DNA of 64,000 nucleotides, taken from positions 248,001 through 312,000 of the forward strand of contig CAVXBV010000007.1 in assembly GCA_963760125.1 (NCBI GenBank). The letters run 5' to 3'. The number at the start of each line of letters is the position of its first letter. Position 1 is the stretch's first letter. The notes below the pieces were generated by a model. The model saw only the letters and a list, made by a program, of their open reading frames with translations, made no database searches and had not been told where the DNA came from. Source of the stretch: RYN-111 sp963760125. Lineage in GTDB: Bacteria; Actinomycetota; Actinomycetes; Mycobacteriales; SCTD01. Below are positions 43,828 to 52,799 of this stretch, one piece after another. The translations under genes were made by a program, and so were the position numbers.

Positions 43828-45033
43828 ATGACTGAGCTGACGATGTACGGCACCGCGTGGTGCAGCGACTGCAAGAGAGCCAAGCAGCTGCTCGGAGAGC
43901 AGCGGGTGCCCTACCGGTTCGTCGACATCGACAGCGACGACGACGGCCTGGCCTACGTGCAGGAGGTCAACCAGGGCAAGAGCATCATCCCGGTCCTCGT
44001 GTTCGAGGACGGATCGACGCTGGTCGAGCCGAGCAACGCCGAGCTCGCTGCGAAGCTCGGCATCACCACCGAGGCCAAGAACGCCTTCTACGACCTGGTG
44101 GTCGTCGGCTCCGGACCGGCTGGGCTCACCGCCGCCCTGTACGCCGCTCGGGAGGGCATCAGCACGCTGGTCGTCGAGCGTGCCGGCGTCGGAGGGCAGG
44201 CCGGCGTGACGGAGAAGCTCGACAACTTCCCCGGCTTCCCCGAGGGGGTCACCGGTGCCGAGTTCGCCGACCGGTTGCGCCAGCAGGCGGAGCGGTTCGG
44301 CGTCGAGATCCTCACGGCGCAGGACGTGACCGAGATCGTCGTCGACGGTGACTACCGGGGAGTCAAGACGGCCTCGGGCCAGGAGATCCGCGCTTTCGTG
44401 GTGCTGCTCGCGCTCGGCTCGACGTACCGCCGGCTGGGGGTGCCGGGGGAGGAGGACTTCCTCGGAGCGGGCGTGCACTTCTGCGCCACCTGCGACGGCG
44501 CGTTCTACAAGGGCAAGAAGCTGCTCGTGGTCGGCGGGGGCAACTCCGCGGGCGAGGAGAGCGTGTTCCTCACGAGGTTCTCCCAGGACATCACCATCGT
44601 GACGCAGGGGACGGCCCTGACGGCGAGCAAGGTGGTCGTGCAGAAGGTCGAGGAGACGGACGCGCTCACGGTGCGACCCCAGACGACCGTCGCGGAGTTC
44701 AAGGGCGAGTCGACCCTGAGCTCGGTCGTCCTGGAGGACACGGTCACCGGCGAGACGGTCGAGGAGTCCTACGACGGGGTCTTCGTCTTCATCGGTCTGA
44801 GCCCCAACACCGAGGTCGTGAAGGACCTGGTCGACGTGGACGCCCAAGGGTTCGTCGTCACGGACGCCGCGCTCATGACCTCCGTTCCCGGTGTCTTCGC
44901 CGCCGGGGACGTCCGGGCCGGCGCGACCAAGCAGGCGGCGTCGGCAGCCGGGGAGGGTGCGGCGGTGGCGCTCGGCATCCGGAGGTACGTCGAGCAGCGG
45001 GCCTCGGGTACGCGGCCGATGACCACCGACTAG
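43828..45033 (+). CDS. Glutaredoxin-thioredoxin reductase fusion
   Basis: 401 residues from ATG 43828 (TAGGTT 7 nt upstream). Residues 1-80 are a glutaredoxin/mycoredoxin-like domain with the active site WCSDC near residues 11-15; residues about 85-395 are a complete thioredoxin reductase: FAD-binding VVGSGPAGLTAALYAAR, the redox pair CATCDG, NADPH-binding VVGGGNSAGEES and the closing AAGDVRAGATKQAASAAGEG. The fusion suggests electron flow from NADPH through FAD and the CATC pair to the glutaredoxin site in one chain, perhaps in mycothiol-linked redox. Partner is unknown. Confidence 0.88.
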   Translation: MTELTMYGTAWCSDCKRAKQLLGEQRVPYRFVDIDSDDDGLAYVQEVNQGKSIIPVLVFEDGSTLVEPSNAELAAKLGITTEAKNAFYDLVVVGSGPAGLTAALYAAREGISTLVVERAGVGGQAGVTEKLDNFPGFPEGVTGAEFADRLRQQAERFGVEILTAQDVTEIVVDGDYRGVKTASGQEIRAFVVLLALGSTYRRLGVPGEEDFLGAGVHFCATCDGAFYKGKKLLVVGGGNSAGEESVFLTRFSQDITIVTQGTALTASKVVVQKVEETDALTVRPQTTVAEFKGESTLSSVVLEDTVTGETVEESYDGVFVFIGLSPNTEVVKDLVDVDAQGFVVTDAALMTSVPGVFAAGDVRAGATKQAASAAGEGAAVALGIRRYVEQRASGTRPMTTD

Positions 45034-45473
45034 GGGTCGAGCAGCGGCCTCCGGCGGACCCGCCGGAGGACCAGGTGGCCGAGGGCGCCGAGGACGACCA
45101 CGGCCAGGGCGAGCAGCAGGCCCTGCCCGTAGTCGCGGGGCAGGATCGAGGGATTGCCGCTGCGGGCGCCGTACCTGCCGATCCCGGGGAGGGCCACCAG
45201 GAGCAGGCAGAAGGCGACCAGCGCCGCGCCCTGCAACGTCGGTCGGACGCCACCGGGGACCAGGCGACGAGCGACCAGGCCCAGGAGCAGCACGACCGGG
45301 GCCAGCACCAGGTCGTGGGCGAGCGCAGCGACCACGACGAGCACGGCGACACGTACCGGCTTGGTGTCCGCGCCGTACACCTGCCCCCACAGACCGAAGC
45401 CGATCATGGCCGTTCCGACGGCGTAGAGCGGCCAGCGCCAGGGGGACAGGGCCGGTTCGGGGCGGGTGCTCAC
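45030..45473 (-). CDS. Membrane protein of unknown function
   Basis: 147 residues from GTG 45473, whose GTGA overlaps the stop of the molybdopterin gene. Four hydrophobic segments and a RRVRRRP tail. It shares the operon with the molybdopterin oxidoreductase and so may be a quinone or anchor partner, but nothing in the sequence shows this. Overlaps the thioredoxin reductase fusion end by 4 bp (convergent). Confidence 0.65.
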   Translation of the reverse strand: MSTRPEPALSPWRWPLYAVGTAMIGFGLWGQVYGADTKPVRVAVLVVVAALAHDLVLAPVVLLLGLVARRLVPGGVRPTLQGAALVAFCLLLVALPGIGRYGARSGNPSILPRDYGQGLLLALAVVVLGALGHLVLRRVRRRPLLDP

Positions 45474-46636
45474 AGGATCTCCACCCGCTCGACCCACTTG
45501 GTCTGCATGACTCCAGGACGGTTCGGAGCGATGAGGCGTAGCGGATAGCCGTGATCGGTGTGCAGTACCTCGCCGTTGAGCCGCAGCGCCAGCAGCGTGC
45601 GGTCGTCGCGGTTGTGGGACGAGGTCACGACGGAGGAGCGGTAGCGGCCGCGCTGCTCCAGGGAGCTCACACGCACGGGCCGGCGACCATCGGCGCCCAC
45701 GAGGGCCAGCACCTCACGCAGGCGCACGCCCGACCAGATCGCGGTAGCGCTCCACCCCTCGACGCACGTGATGGGGAGCGTGACGGTCGTCTGCGGGAGG
45801 GCCAGCAGGTCCTCCATGGTCAGGACGCGGGTGCTGGCGCCGACGAGCGTCAGGCTCCAGCCTGTCGCGTCGATCTTCGCCGCGGCCGCGGTCTTGTTGA
45901 CGGGCAGGCCCTGCGGCCCGGCCTCGGGGGTCCGGGGTGCGAGGACGGACACCTCGGCCAGGGGCGAGAGGGTCTGGCCGACGGTGGCGATGACCACGGC
46001 GCCGCTGGCGACGCCGGTCGCGGTCAGCAGCCCCCGGCGGGACAGGCCGGTGCCCGGGGGTTCGGGGTCGTCGACCAGCGACTGCTTCGACAGGCCACGA
46101 CGCGCGAGCGAGATCTTGCACCCGATGTGCACCACCATCGCGCCGATGACCATCCAGGCCGACCAGTAGTGGACGGTCGTGAAGAAGAACCCGAACGCGT
46201 ACCACTGGAAGACGTTCATCACGCCGGTGACGAGCTGGAACACCGACCCACCGACGAGCAGCAGCAGAGATCCCCGCTCGAGGCCGTGGCGCAGGTCCTT
46301 GGCCGGGGGCCAGGTGAACAGCTTGGGGTAGACGACGAACAGCTTCGCCAGCAGCAGGGGCACGGCGGCCAGGCCGGTCGTCACGTGCAGCCCCTGCGTG
46401 ACCCGGTAGAGCCATCCCGGGCTGGCAGGCACGGTGAACCAGGTGGCCGGGTTCTGCACGACGTGCGACCACAGCCCGGTGAGCATGCAGATCGTGAACG
46501 TGATCCCCAACCACAGGCCGAGCAAGGCGGCGACCCGCTCGCTGTGCAGTCGCGACGTGAACGCCCCTTCACGGAGGGGACCCACGCGCAGGAGCTCCGG
46601 GGGCGTGGGGAGAGGTGCGAGCGTGGGGTCTTTCAC
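45470..46636 (-). CDS. Membrane molybdopterin-dependent oxidoreductase with cytochrome-b-like N-terminus
   Basis: About 388 residues from GTG 46636 (GTGA overlap with the gene before). The N-terminal ~170 residues have four or five transmembrane segments with histidines (LHVTTGL, VVHIGC) that could bind heme as in a cytochrome-b-like domain; then a sulfite-oxidase-type molybdopterin domain with the Cys ligand in ITCVEGWSATAIWSG and YPLRLIAP. The combination fits a YedY/MsrP-like system fused to its membrane partner. Substrate unknown. Confidence 0.82.
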   Translation of the reverse strand: MKDPTLAPLPTPPELLRVGPLREGAFTSRLHSERVAALLGLWLGITFTICMLTGLWSHVVQNPATWFTVPASPGWLYRVTQGLHVTTGLAAVPLLLAKLFVVYPKLFTWPPAKDLRHGLERGSLLLLVGGSVFQLVTGVMNVFQWYAFGFFFTTVHYWSAWMVIGAMVVHIGCKISLARRGLSKQSLVDDPEPPGTGLSRRGLLTATGVASGAVVIATVGQTLSPLAEVSVLAPRTPEAGPQGLPVNKTAAAAKIDATGWSLTLVGASTRVLTMEDLLALPQTTVTLPITCVEGWSATAIWSGVRLREVLALVGADGRRPVRVSSLEQRGRYRSSVVTSSHNRDDRTLLALRLNGEVLHTDHGYPLRLIAPNRPGVMQTKWVERVEIL

Positions 46637-47277
46637 GATGTGCTCCCGAGGTCGGGGCCGAGGGCGGCGAACCAGCGACCGGCCTCCCGCCACTGCTCCT
46701 GGACCCGCAGGCCGGCGGCCTGCGCGATGCCGTCAACGTCATCTGCGCCCACGTGCGCCCAGGCGAACCACCCGCTGATGTCCCCGGCATGCTCGATGCG
46801 GACCTGCACCGGTCCGCTGGCGCTGCCGGGTGCGTCGAGCTCGACGAGCACCACACCGTCCGCGCAGAGCAGCTCTCGCACCCGGCGCAGCAGCCCGACC
46901 GGGTCCCCACCGATGCCGACGTTCCCGTCGGCGAGCAGCGCCGTGCGCCAGCGCCCGCCGCCGGGCAGCTCGGCGAAGACCGACCGCGCAAGGACGAGGG
47001 CGCCGCGCGACCGGGCCAGGCGTACCGCCCCAGGTGCGATGTCGACCCCGAGCGCAGGCAGTCCCTGGGCGCCGACCGCCAGCACCAGCCTGCCCGGCCC
47101 GCAGCCGATGTCGAGCGTCGCGCCCTGGCAGCGCTCCACCAGGCCGCGATCGCCGGGGACCTCGTGGGCCGTCCACACCTCGACCGGGAGCGCTCGGCTG
47201 CTCCCGTCGGCGTACCGGAGGACCAGCGGCTCGGTCTGGGTCAGCGAGGCGGCGTAGAGGTCGACGGCGGCGGTCAC
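46633..47277 (-). CDS. Class I SAM-dependent methyltransferase
   Basis: 214 residues from GTG 47277 (GTGA overlap with the DUF2064 gene). Motif I TLDIGCGPGRLVLAVG (about 54-69), D in LGVDIAPGAVRLA, LADGNVGIGGDPVGLLRR and VLVELDAPG. Part of the leftward cluster; substrate unknown. The frame opens further upstream, but that part is out of character. Confidence 0.82.
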   Translation of the reverse strand: MTAAVDLYAASLTQTEPLVLRYADGSSRALPVEVWTAHEVPGDRGLVERCQGATLDIGCGPGRLVLAVGAQGLPALGVDIAPGAVRLARSRGALVLARSVFAELPGGGRWRTALLADGNVGIGGDPVGLLRRVRELLCADGVVLVELDAPGSASGPVQVRIEHAGDISGWFAWAHVGADDVDGIAQAAGLRVQEQWREAGRWFAALGPDLGSTS

Positions 47278-47903
47278 GTCAGGACCTCGGACACGACGGC
47301 CGCGAACCGGGTGTGGGGTGCTTGGGCGGCGACGACGGGAAGGTCCTCGACGGTGTCCACGTCCCGCAGGACCTCCAGGTCGTGGACCCGAAGGCCGGCG
47401 GTGAGCAGGCGCGCACGCTGCCGGGCGCCGGTGTCGTCGCGGCTGGTCTCGATCCCCAGCAGCAGGTCCGCTCGCGGGCGGTGCAGCCCGAGGCACCACC
47501 AGCCCCCGTCGTCCGCGAGGCCCAGGACGGCGTCGGTGCCCGGCGACAGGAGCGCCGCGACGGCCTTGTCCAGCAGCGCAGCGGTGACCTGCGGGGTGTC
47601 CATGCCGATCAGCAGCATGGGCAGGCGGTGCGCTGCGTAGGCGTCGTCGAAGGCCGCCGCCAGCCGGACGTCGAGGGGGCCGTCCACCTGGTGCAGGACG
47701 CTGAGGTCCGGCGCCTCCACCCAGCCGTCGACCACGAGCACGCGGTGTTGGACGTCGCTGCGTCGTACGGCATCGAGGGTGTCGTCGAGGGCGGCCCTCG
47801 CCACCAGCGCCGCCTGAGCAGCGGAGATCGCCGGCGTGAGCCGCGTCTTGACCCGGCCGGCGATCGGCTCCTTGGCCAGCACCAGGACCTGTGCGGCGTT
47901 CAC
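47274..47903 (-). CDS. DUF2064 (TIGR04282-type) nucleotidyl/glycosyl transferase-like protein
   Basis: 209 residues. Opens LVLAKEPIAGRVKTRLTP, a nucleotide-binding loop shared with CofC- and GT-A-type transferases; LLIGMDTPQVT has the metal-binding Asp; GLADDGGWWCLGL closes the active site. In other bacteria the family sits with methyltransferases and glycosyltransferases in arsenosugar-like pathways. Exact activity unknown. Overlaps both neighbours. Confidence 0.82.
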   Translation of the reverse strand: MNAAQVLVLAKEPIAGRVKTRLTPAISAAQAALVARAALDDTLDAVRRSDVQHRVLVVDGWVEAPDLSVLHQVDGPLDVRLAAAFDDAYAAHRLPMLLIGMDTPQVTAALLDKAVAALLSPGTDAVLGLADDGGWWCLGLHRPRADLLLGIETSRDDTGARQRARLLTAGLRVHDLEVLRDVDTVEDLPVVAAQAPHTRFAAVVSEVLT

Positions 47904-49099
47904 GCGCCGATGCCCATCAAGCGGCCGTCAGTCAGCCCGACGACGAGGAGGCCGCCGTCCGCGAGGGCGGGGTAACTGTCGACGGTCGCGTCGACGTCGA
48001 GGTCGAACAGCAGGGCGCCGGAGGGGCTCATCCCGAGGACGTGACCTGATCGGCTGCCCCAGTAGACGTCGTGCCGCGCGTCGATGACCGGGGAGGTCCA
48101 CACCCCGATCGAGCGGTTGTCGGCGGGGCGTCGGGTCGGGCCGAGGTACCGCGCCGCGACCTCACCGCTGCGGACATGCAAAGCCGTGACGACGCCGTCG
48201 TGGTCCCCGAGGTAAGCGAGGCCGTCCTCGGTGACGACGGGCGAGGAGTAGGTCTCGGCCTGCAGGTCGTAGTCCCAGAGCGGTCGCCCGGCAGGCGTGA
48301 ACGCGCGGGCCCGACGAGCATTGGACCCGACCACCACCGTCCCGTCCGGCGCGACCGCAGGGCTGACCTCCACCAGGTCCACCAGGTCGCGTCGCCAAGC
48401 GACGCGATCGTCGTCGAGCGCGACGAGCTCGAACCCGGCAGTCATGTAGGCACGGTGCGGGTCGGTGGGGGACAGGGCGACCGAGCCGAAGCTGCTGGTG
48501 CCGAGCTCCACCTTCCAGCGGACGGTTCCGGTAGCGGCGTCGATGCGGTAGACCACGCCGGCGGTGGTGCCGATGACGACCCGGTCCTCGTCGATGGCCG
48601 GCGAGGTCGGGGAGCCGTCGACCTCGAGCTTCCACAGCAGGTCACCGGTGGAGGACAGGGCGTAGAGCCCCCGCGGGCCGGGCCACAGCACCGTGCCGGA
48701 GGGGAGGACGGCCGGTGACGTGGACAGGTCCGAGCCGTAGCTTCCGCCCCCGTCGTAGGTCCACAGGTCCTTGCCGGTGTCGCCGTCCAGCGCGTACAGG
48801 ATGCCGGCGTTGGTGGCGGCGTAGATGACGTTGCCGGGGCCGATCACCGGACCGGGGGTCACGTTCCCCTCCAGGGTGCGCGTCCAGCGAGCGGCACCGG
48901 TCTGGGGGCCGACTGCCGTGCTGGCTCCGCTGCGGCGCGCGTCGTGCGAGGCCTGCGGCCAGGGGGCCCACGACGCCGTACCCGGTGCGTCCTTGGTGCT
49001 TGCCAGAGCAACGGCGCGGTAGCTGTCGGTCCCTGAGGTACCACCGCTGCAGGCGGCTGCCAGCGACGCGGTCGCAAGCAGGAGGGAGGTCCGGCGCAT
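47900..49099 (-). CDS. PQQ-like beta-propeller lipoprotein
   Basis: 399 residues with a lipobox (SLAAACSG, Cys17). Repeated PQQ/YWTD-type blades (ALDGDTGKDLWTYD, RIDAATGTVRWKVE, TPAGRPLWDYD) form a propeller. The cofactor residues of true quinoprotein dehydrogenases are not seen, so it may be structural or sensory rather than enzymatic. Last gene of the cluster before the divergent two-component system. Confidence 0.8.
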   Translation of the reverse strand: MRRTSLLLATASLAAACSGGTSGTDSYRAVALASTKDAPGTASWAPWPQASHDARRSGASTAVGPQTGAARWTRTLEGNVTPGPVIGPGNVIYAATNAGILYALDGDTGKDLWTYDGGGSYGSDLSTSPAVLPSGTVLWPGPRGLYALSSTGDLLWKLEVDGSPTSPAIDEDRVVIGTTAGVVYRIDAATGTVRWKVELGTSSFGSVALSPTDPHRAYMTAGFELVALDDDRVAWRRDLVDLVEVSPAVAPDGTVVVGSNARRARAFTPAGRPLWDYDLQAETYSSPVVTEDGLAYLGDHDGVVTALHVRSGEVAARYLGPTRRPADNRSIGVWTSPVIDARHDVYWGSRSGHVLGMSPSGALLFDLDVDATVDSYPALADGGLLVVGLTDGRLMGIGA

Positions 49100-49199
49100 G
49101 GCCGAACCGTAGATCGGGGAGGCAGCCGCGAGGCCGGAAACGGCGGTGACGAGCAGGTGACGTCCGGCCGCGGAGCGTGTGTCCGGCCGCCTGGGGACC

Positions 49200-49211
49200 T
49201 AACGTCAGAGC
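49200..49211 (+). promoter_or_regulatory. Leaderless-type -10 element of the response regulator gene
   Basis: TAACGT at 49200-49205, then 6 nt, then ATG 49212. No ribosome binding site fits. Same pattern as recO and several island genes. Confidence 0.5.
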
Positions 49212-49916
49212 ATGGCCGATCCTCAGCGGGTGCTCGTCGTGGACGACGATGCCACCGTCAGCGAGGTCGTCGCGCGCTATCTCGAGCACGCCGGCTTCGC
49301 CGTCACGGTCGTCGCCGACGGTCGTGTCGCCCTCGCGACGGCGCTGGCCGAGCTCCCGGACCTGGTGGTGCTGGACCTGATGCTGCCGGGCATGGACGGG
49401 TTGGAGGTCTTCACGGCGCTGCGCGCCCAGGCGCCGGTGCCGGTCGTCATGCTGACGGCCAAGGGCGACGAGGCCGATCGGCTGGCGGGGCTCGAGCTGG
49501 GAGCGGATGACTACGTCACCAAGCCCTTCTCTCCCCGCGAGCTGGTGCTGCGCGTCCAGTCGGTCCTGCGACGAAGCGGTGGGCCCCTGTCCCCGGCGCA
49601 GGCCACCGTGCTCCGGGACGCCGACCTCCAGGTCGACCTCGCGGCGCATCAGGTGCTGCGGGCCGGCGAGCCGATCAGCCTCACCTCGCGGGAGTACGAC
49701 CTGCTGGTCTTCCTGCTGCAGCACCCACGCGAGGCCTTCAGCCGGGAGCAGCTGCTCAAGCACGTCTGGGGCTGGGAGTACGCCGACCACTCGACCGTCA
49801 CCGTTCATGTCCGGCGGCTGCGCGAGAAGGTCGAGAGCGACCCGCGCGCCCCCTCGAGGGTCGTGACGGTCTTCGGCGTCGGCTACCGGTACGAACCCCT
49901 CCAGGAGACCGCGTGA
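49212..49916 (+). CDS. OmpR-family response regulator
   Basis: 234 residues: receiver domain with acidic pair DDD (12-14), phospho-acceptor Asp in VVLDLMLPGMDG (about 56), T in MLTAKGD and K in VTKPFSP; winged-helix DNA-binding domain with LTSREYDLLVFLLQHP and HVWGWEYADHSTVTVHVRRLREK. Overlaps the histidine kinase gene by 4 bp. Target genes not known; the flanking cluster is a candidate. Confidence 0.93.
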   Translation: MADPQRVLVVDDDATVSEVVARYLEHAGFAVTVVADGRVALATALAELPDLVVLDLMLPGMDGLEVFTALRAQAPVPVVMLTAKGDEADRLAGLELGADDYVTKPFSPRELVLRVQSVLRRSGGPLSPAQATVLRDADLQVDLAAHQVLRAGEPISLTSREYDLLVFLLQHPREAFSREQLLKHVWGWEYADHSTVTVHVRRLREKVESDPRAPSRVVTVFGVGYRYEPLQETA

Positions 49917-51046
49917 TCCCCGATTCCCTTGCGGTTCTGCTCATCGCCGCCGGCTCCGCGCTCGGTGTTGCCCTCATCGGCCTGCTGCTGCTGCGCGCTG
50001 TGCGCCGGCGGTCTTTGGTGCTCTCACTCACGATCGTGTCCTTGGTGAGCGTCGTCGCCGTCCTCGCCGGAGCTCTCGGGACGGCGCAGGCGATGTTTCT
50101 GTCCAGCCACGACTTCCACGTCCTCATCTGGGTGTGCGCCACCTCGGGCACCGTCGGCGTCGTGGCTGCCGTCGTCCTCGGCCGCGCTGTCGTGGCGGGA
50201 AGCCGTGCCCTCGGGGTCGCCGCAGCGGGTATCGGTGACGGCGGCTATCAGGCGGTCATGCGTCCGTTGACCGGTGAGCTGCAGGTGCTCGACGCCCAGC
50301 TGTCCGAGACCAGTGCGCGACTTGACGCCTCCCGCGAGCGCGAGCGCGCGCTCGAGGCGTCGCGGCGCGAACTGGTGGCGTGGGTCAGCCACGACCTGCG
50401 CACCCCCCTTGCCGGGATCCGAGCGATGGCCGAGGCGCTCGAGGACGGCGTGGTCACCGACGTCGAGACCGTCGACCGCTACCACGCCGGCCTGCGCCGC
50501 GAGGCGGATCGCCTCGCCGTCATGGTGGACGACCTGTTCGAGCTCAGCCGGATCAACGCGTCCGCGCTGAACCTCTCGATGCAGGAGGTGTCGCTCGCGG
50601 ACGTCGTCAGCGACGCGATCGCCTCCGCGACACCGGTCGCCTCGGCGAAGGGCGTGCGGCTGGTCGGCGGGGCATCCGACGTCCTGCCCCTTGTCGAGGG
50701 CAGCCTGCCCGAGCTCGGTCGCGTCCTGCGCAACCTGCTGTCCAACGCCATCCGGCACACCCCCGCCGACGGCGTGATCAGCGTGCAGGCAGGGTCGGAC
50801 GAGACGTCGGCGTTCGTCGAGGTGGTCGATGCGTGCGGGGGAATCCCGGAGCAGGACCTGCCGCGGGTCTTCGACGTGGCCTTCCGCGGTACGGCGGCCC
50901 GCACCCCCGGCGACGACGGCGGGGCCGGTCTGGGCCTGGCGATCGCCCAAGGTCTGGTCCGCGCCCACCACGGTGAGATCAGCATCGGGAACCTCGAGGG
51001 CGGCTGCCGCGTCCTCGTCCGGCTCCCGGCGAGGGCTCAGGTCTGA
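49913..51046 (+). CDS. Sensor histidine kinase
   Basis: 377 residues: two transmembrane helices (about 5-25 and 35-60) plus a third (about 72-90), HAMP-like linker, H-box VAWVSHDLRTPLAG (about 155-168), N-box LRNLLSNAIRHTP, G-boxes AGLGLAIAQGLV. No large external domain, so the signal may be membrane-borne. Pairs with the preceding response regulator. Converges with the GT2 gene (10-bp overlap). Confidence 0.92.
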   Translation: MIPDSLAVLLIAAGSALGVALIGLLLLRAVRRRSLVLSLTIVSLVSVVAVLAGALGTAQAMFLSSHDFHVLIWVCATSGTVGVVAAVVLGRAVVAGSRALGVAAAGIGDGGYQAVMRPLTGELQVLDAQLSETSARLDASRERERALEASRRELVAWVSHDLRTPLAGIRAMAEALEDGVVTDVETVDRYHAGLRREADRLAVMVDDLFELSRINASALNLSMQEVSLADVVSDAIASATPVASAKGVRLVGGASDVLPLVEGSLPELGRVLRNLLSNAIRHTPADGVISVQAGSDETSAFVEVVDACGGIPEQDLPRVFDVAFRGTAARTPGDDGGAGLGLAIAQGLVRAHHGEISIGNLEGGCRVLVRLPARAQV

Positions 51047-51684
51047 CGCAGGACCGCGCTCATGTCCTTGACTGCGGTGAGCGTGCCACGAACAGTGCCC
51101 GTCACCTTCGAGCTCCCGGTTCGTGGCCGGTAGTCCACGTCGACCTCGACACAGATCCATCCCGCGTCAGCCGCGCGCACCACCATCTCCAGGGGATAGC
51201 CGCTGCGCCGGTCCAGGATCCCCAACGACAGCAGAGCTTCTCGGCGTACGGCGCGCATCGGCCCGAGATCGTGCAGGACGAAGCCGGTCCGCGTCCGCAC
51301 ACGTCGGGCGAGCTCCGCGTTGGCCAGCCGGCTGCGCAGCGGAAAGGCCCCCCGCGCGGTGGCCCGGCGCCGACCGAGGACGAGATCCGCCCCTGCGTAC
51401 AGGGGTTCGAGAACGCGATGCAGCTGCTGCGGATCGAGGGAGGCGTCGGCGTCGAGGAAGCAGACGACGTCGTCGGTGGCCGCGAGCAGACCCGCATGGC
51501 AGGCGGCGCCGAACCCCTTGGGGCTGGCCGCAACCACGAGGGCACCGTGCGCCCTGGCGATGTCGGCGGACCCGTCGGTGGACCCGTTGTCCGCGACGAT
51601 CGCCCGGCAGCCCTCGGGCAGGCGCGACAGCACCCACGGCAGGGCCCCGGCCTCGTCGAGGCACGGGAGGATGACGTCAGGCAC
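51037..51684 (-). CDS. GT2-family glycosyltransferase
   Basis: 215 residues. GT-A fold: VILPCLDEAGALPWVL start, DNGSTDGSADIA, CFLDADASLDP (DxD-like) and a dolichyl-phosphate-mannose-synthase-like tail with GTVRGTLTAV. It lacks membrane segments. Probably transfers a sugar from a nucleotide donor to a lipid or small-molecule acceptor. Overlaps the epimerase gene by 8 bp. Confidence 0.85.
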   Translation of the reverse strand: MPDVILPCLDEAGALPWVLSRLPEGCRAIVADNGSTDGSADIARAHGALVVAASPKGFGAACHAGLLAATDDVVCFLDADASLDPQQLHRVLEPLYAGADLVLGRRRATARGAFPLRSRLANAELARRVRTRTGFVLHDLGPMRAVRREALLSLGILDRRSGYPLEMVVRAADAGWICVEVDVDYRPRTGSSKVTGTVRGTLTAVKDMSAVLRQT

Positions 51685-52729
51685 CGACAGCGTCCCGCAG
51701 CGGCGCGTGAGCGAACTCCGCCATCCCGTCCTCGAACGACTTCTGCGCCCGGAAGTCGAGATCGGACTCCGCGCGCGCGGGCGAGGCGACGACGTGCCGC
51801 ACGTCTCCGAGCCGGTACTCCCCGGTGACGACCGGCGCCGGTCCGCCGCAGGCCCGCGCGAGGGCCGTCGCCATCTCGCCCACGGTGTGCGGGGTACCGC
51901 TGGCGATGTTGTACGACATCAGCGCACCCGCCGTGCCGTGGTCGAGGGCGAGCAGGTTCGCGGCGGCCACGTCGCGGACGTGGACGAAGTCCCGCTGTTG
52001 CGCACCGTCCTCGAAGACCCGCGGAGCCTCGCCTCGCACCAGGGCGCTGCGGAACAGGCTGGCGACCCCGGCGTACGGCGTGCCCTGCGGCATGTGGGGG
52101 CCGTAGACGTTGTGGTACCGGAGCGCCACGGCCGTCCCGCCGGAGGCGCGAGCCCACGAGGCGGCGAGGTGCTCCTGGGCGGTCTTGCTCGCGGCGTAGA
52201 CGTTGCGAGGGTCCAGGGGTGCGTCCTCGGTGACCACCTCCATGGCCAGCGGAGCGCCGCACGTGGGACACGGGGGCTCGAAGCGGCCGGCGTCGAGGTC
52301 TTCGGTGCTGCGCGGCCCAGGCCGGACGGTGCCGTGCTCGGTGCAGCGGTAGCCGCCCTCGCCGTAGACGACCATGCTGCTCGCCAGGACCAGCCGGTCC
52401 ACCCGTCGGCGGGCCATGGCGGCCAGCAGCACCGCCGTACCGAGCTCGTTGTGGGAGACGTACTCCGGCAGGTCGTCCAGGTCGACCCCGAGCCCCACCT
52501 TCGCCGCCTGGTGGCAGACGGCGTCGATCCCGTCGAGCAGGTCGTCGGTCAGGGAGCGCACGTCGGCCTCGAGCCGTTCGGCGCGTGGGTCGAGGTGCGC
52601 CGGCCACCCGGCGGCGTGGACGCTGGGCAGGAGCGCGTCGAGGATCACCACCTGATGGCCGGCGTCGAGCGCGGCGGTGGCGATCGCGGAGCCGATGAAA
52701 CCGGCTCCACCGGTGAGGAGGAGGCGCAC
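51677..52729 (-). CDS. NAD-dependent epimerase, dTDP-rhamnose-4-epimerase-like, with zinc insert
   Basis: 350 residues from GTG 52729. SDR epimerase with GGAGFIGSAIA (about 7-17), catalytic Ser in LASSMVVYG and Y-x3-K in VYAASKTAQEHL. Between them a zinc-ribbon-like insert (YRCTEHG then CPTCGAPL, about 130-165) as in dTDP-L-rhamnose 4-epimerases of actinobacteria. Makes or alters a nucleotide sugar for the GT2 encoded next. First gene of the leftward cluster. Confidence 0.85.
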   Translation of the reverse strand: MRLLLTGGAGFIGSAIATAALDAGHQVVILDALLPSVHAAGWPAHLDPRAERLEADVRSLTDDLLDGIDAVCHQAAKVGLGVDLDDLPEYVSHNELGTAVLLAAMARRRVDRLVLASSMVVYGEGGYRCTEHGTVRPGPRSTEDLDAGRFEPPCPTCGAPLAMEVVTEDAPLDPRNVYAASKTAQEHLAASWARASGGTAVALRYHNVYGPHMPQGTPYAGVASLFRSALVRGEAPRVFEDGAQQRDFVHVRDVAAANLLALDHGTAGALMSYNIASGTPHTVGEMATALARACGGPAPVVTGEYRLGDVRHVVASPARAESDLDFRAQKSFEDGMAEFAHAPLRDAVGA

Positions 52730-52799
52730 CCGTGCAGCCTCGTCGTCCGTACGGCGCGTTGCAAGGCGCACTGTCGGTCCGTCACGGCATCGTCAGGGG

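Noticed and set aside
42805..45390. An 861-codon minus-strand frame over the thioredoxin reductase fusion and the metallopeptidase
   Set aside because: Only its last 65 codons look like protein; the rest is the antisense of strongly supported genes.
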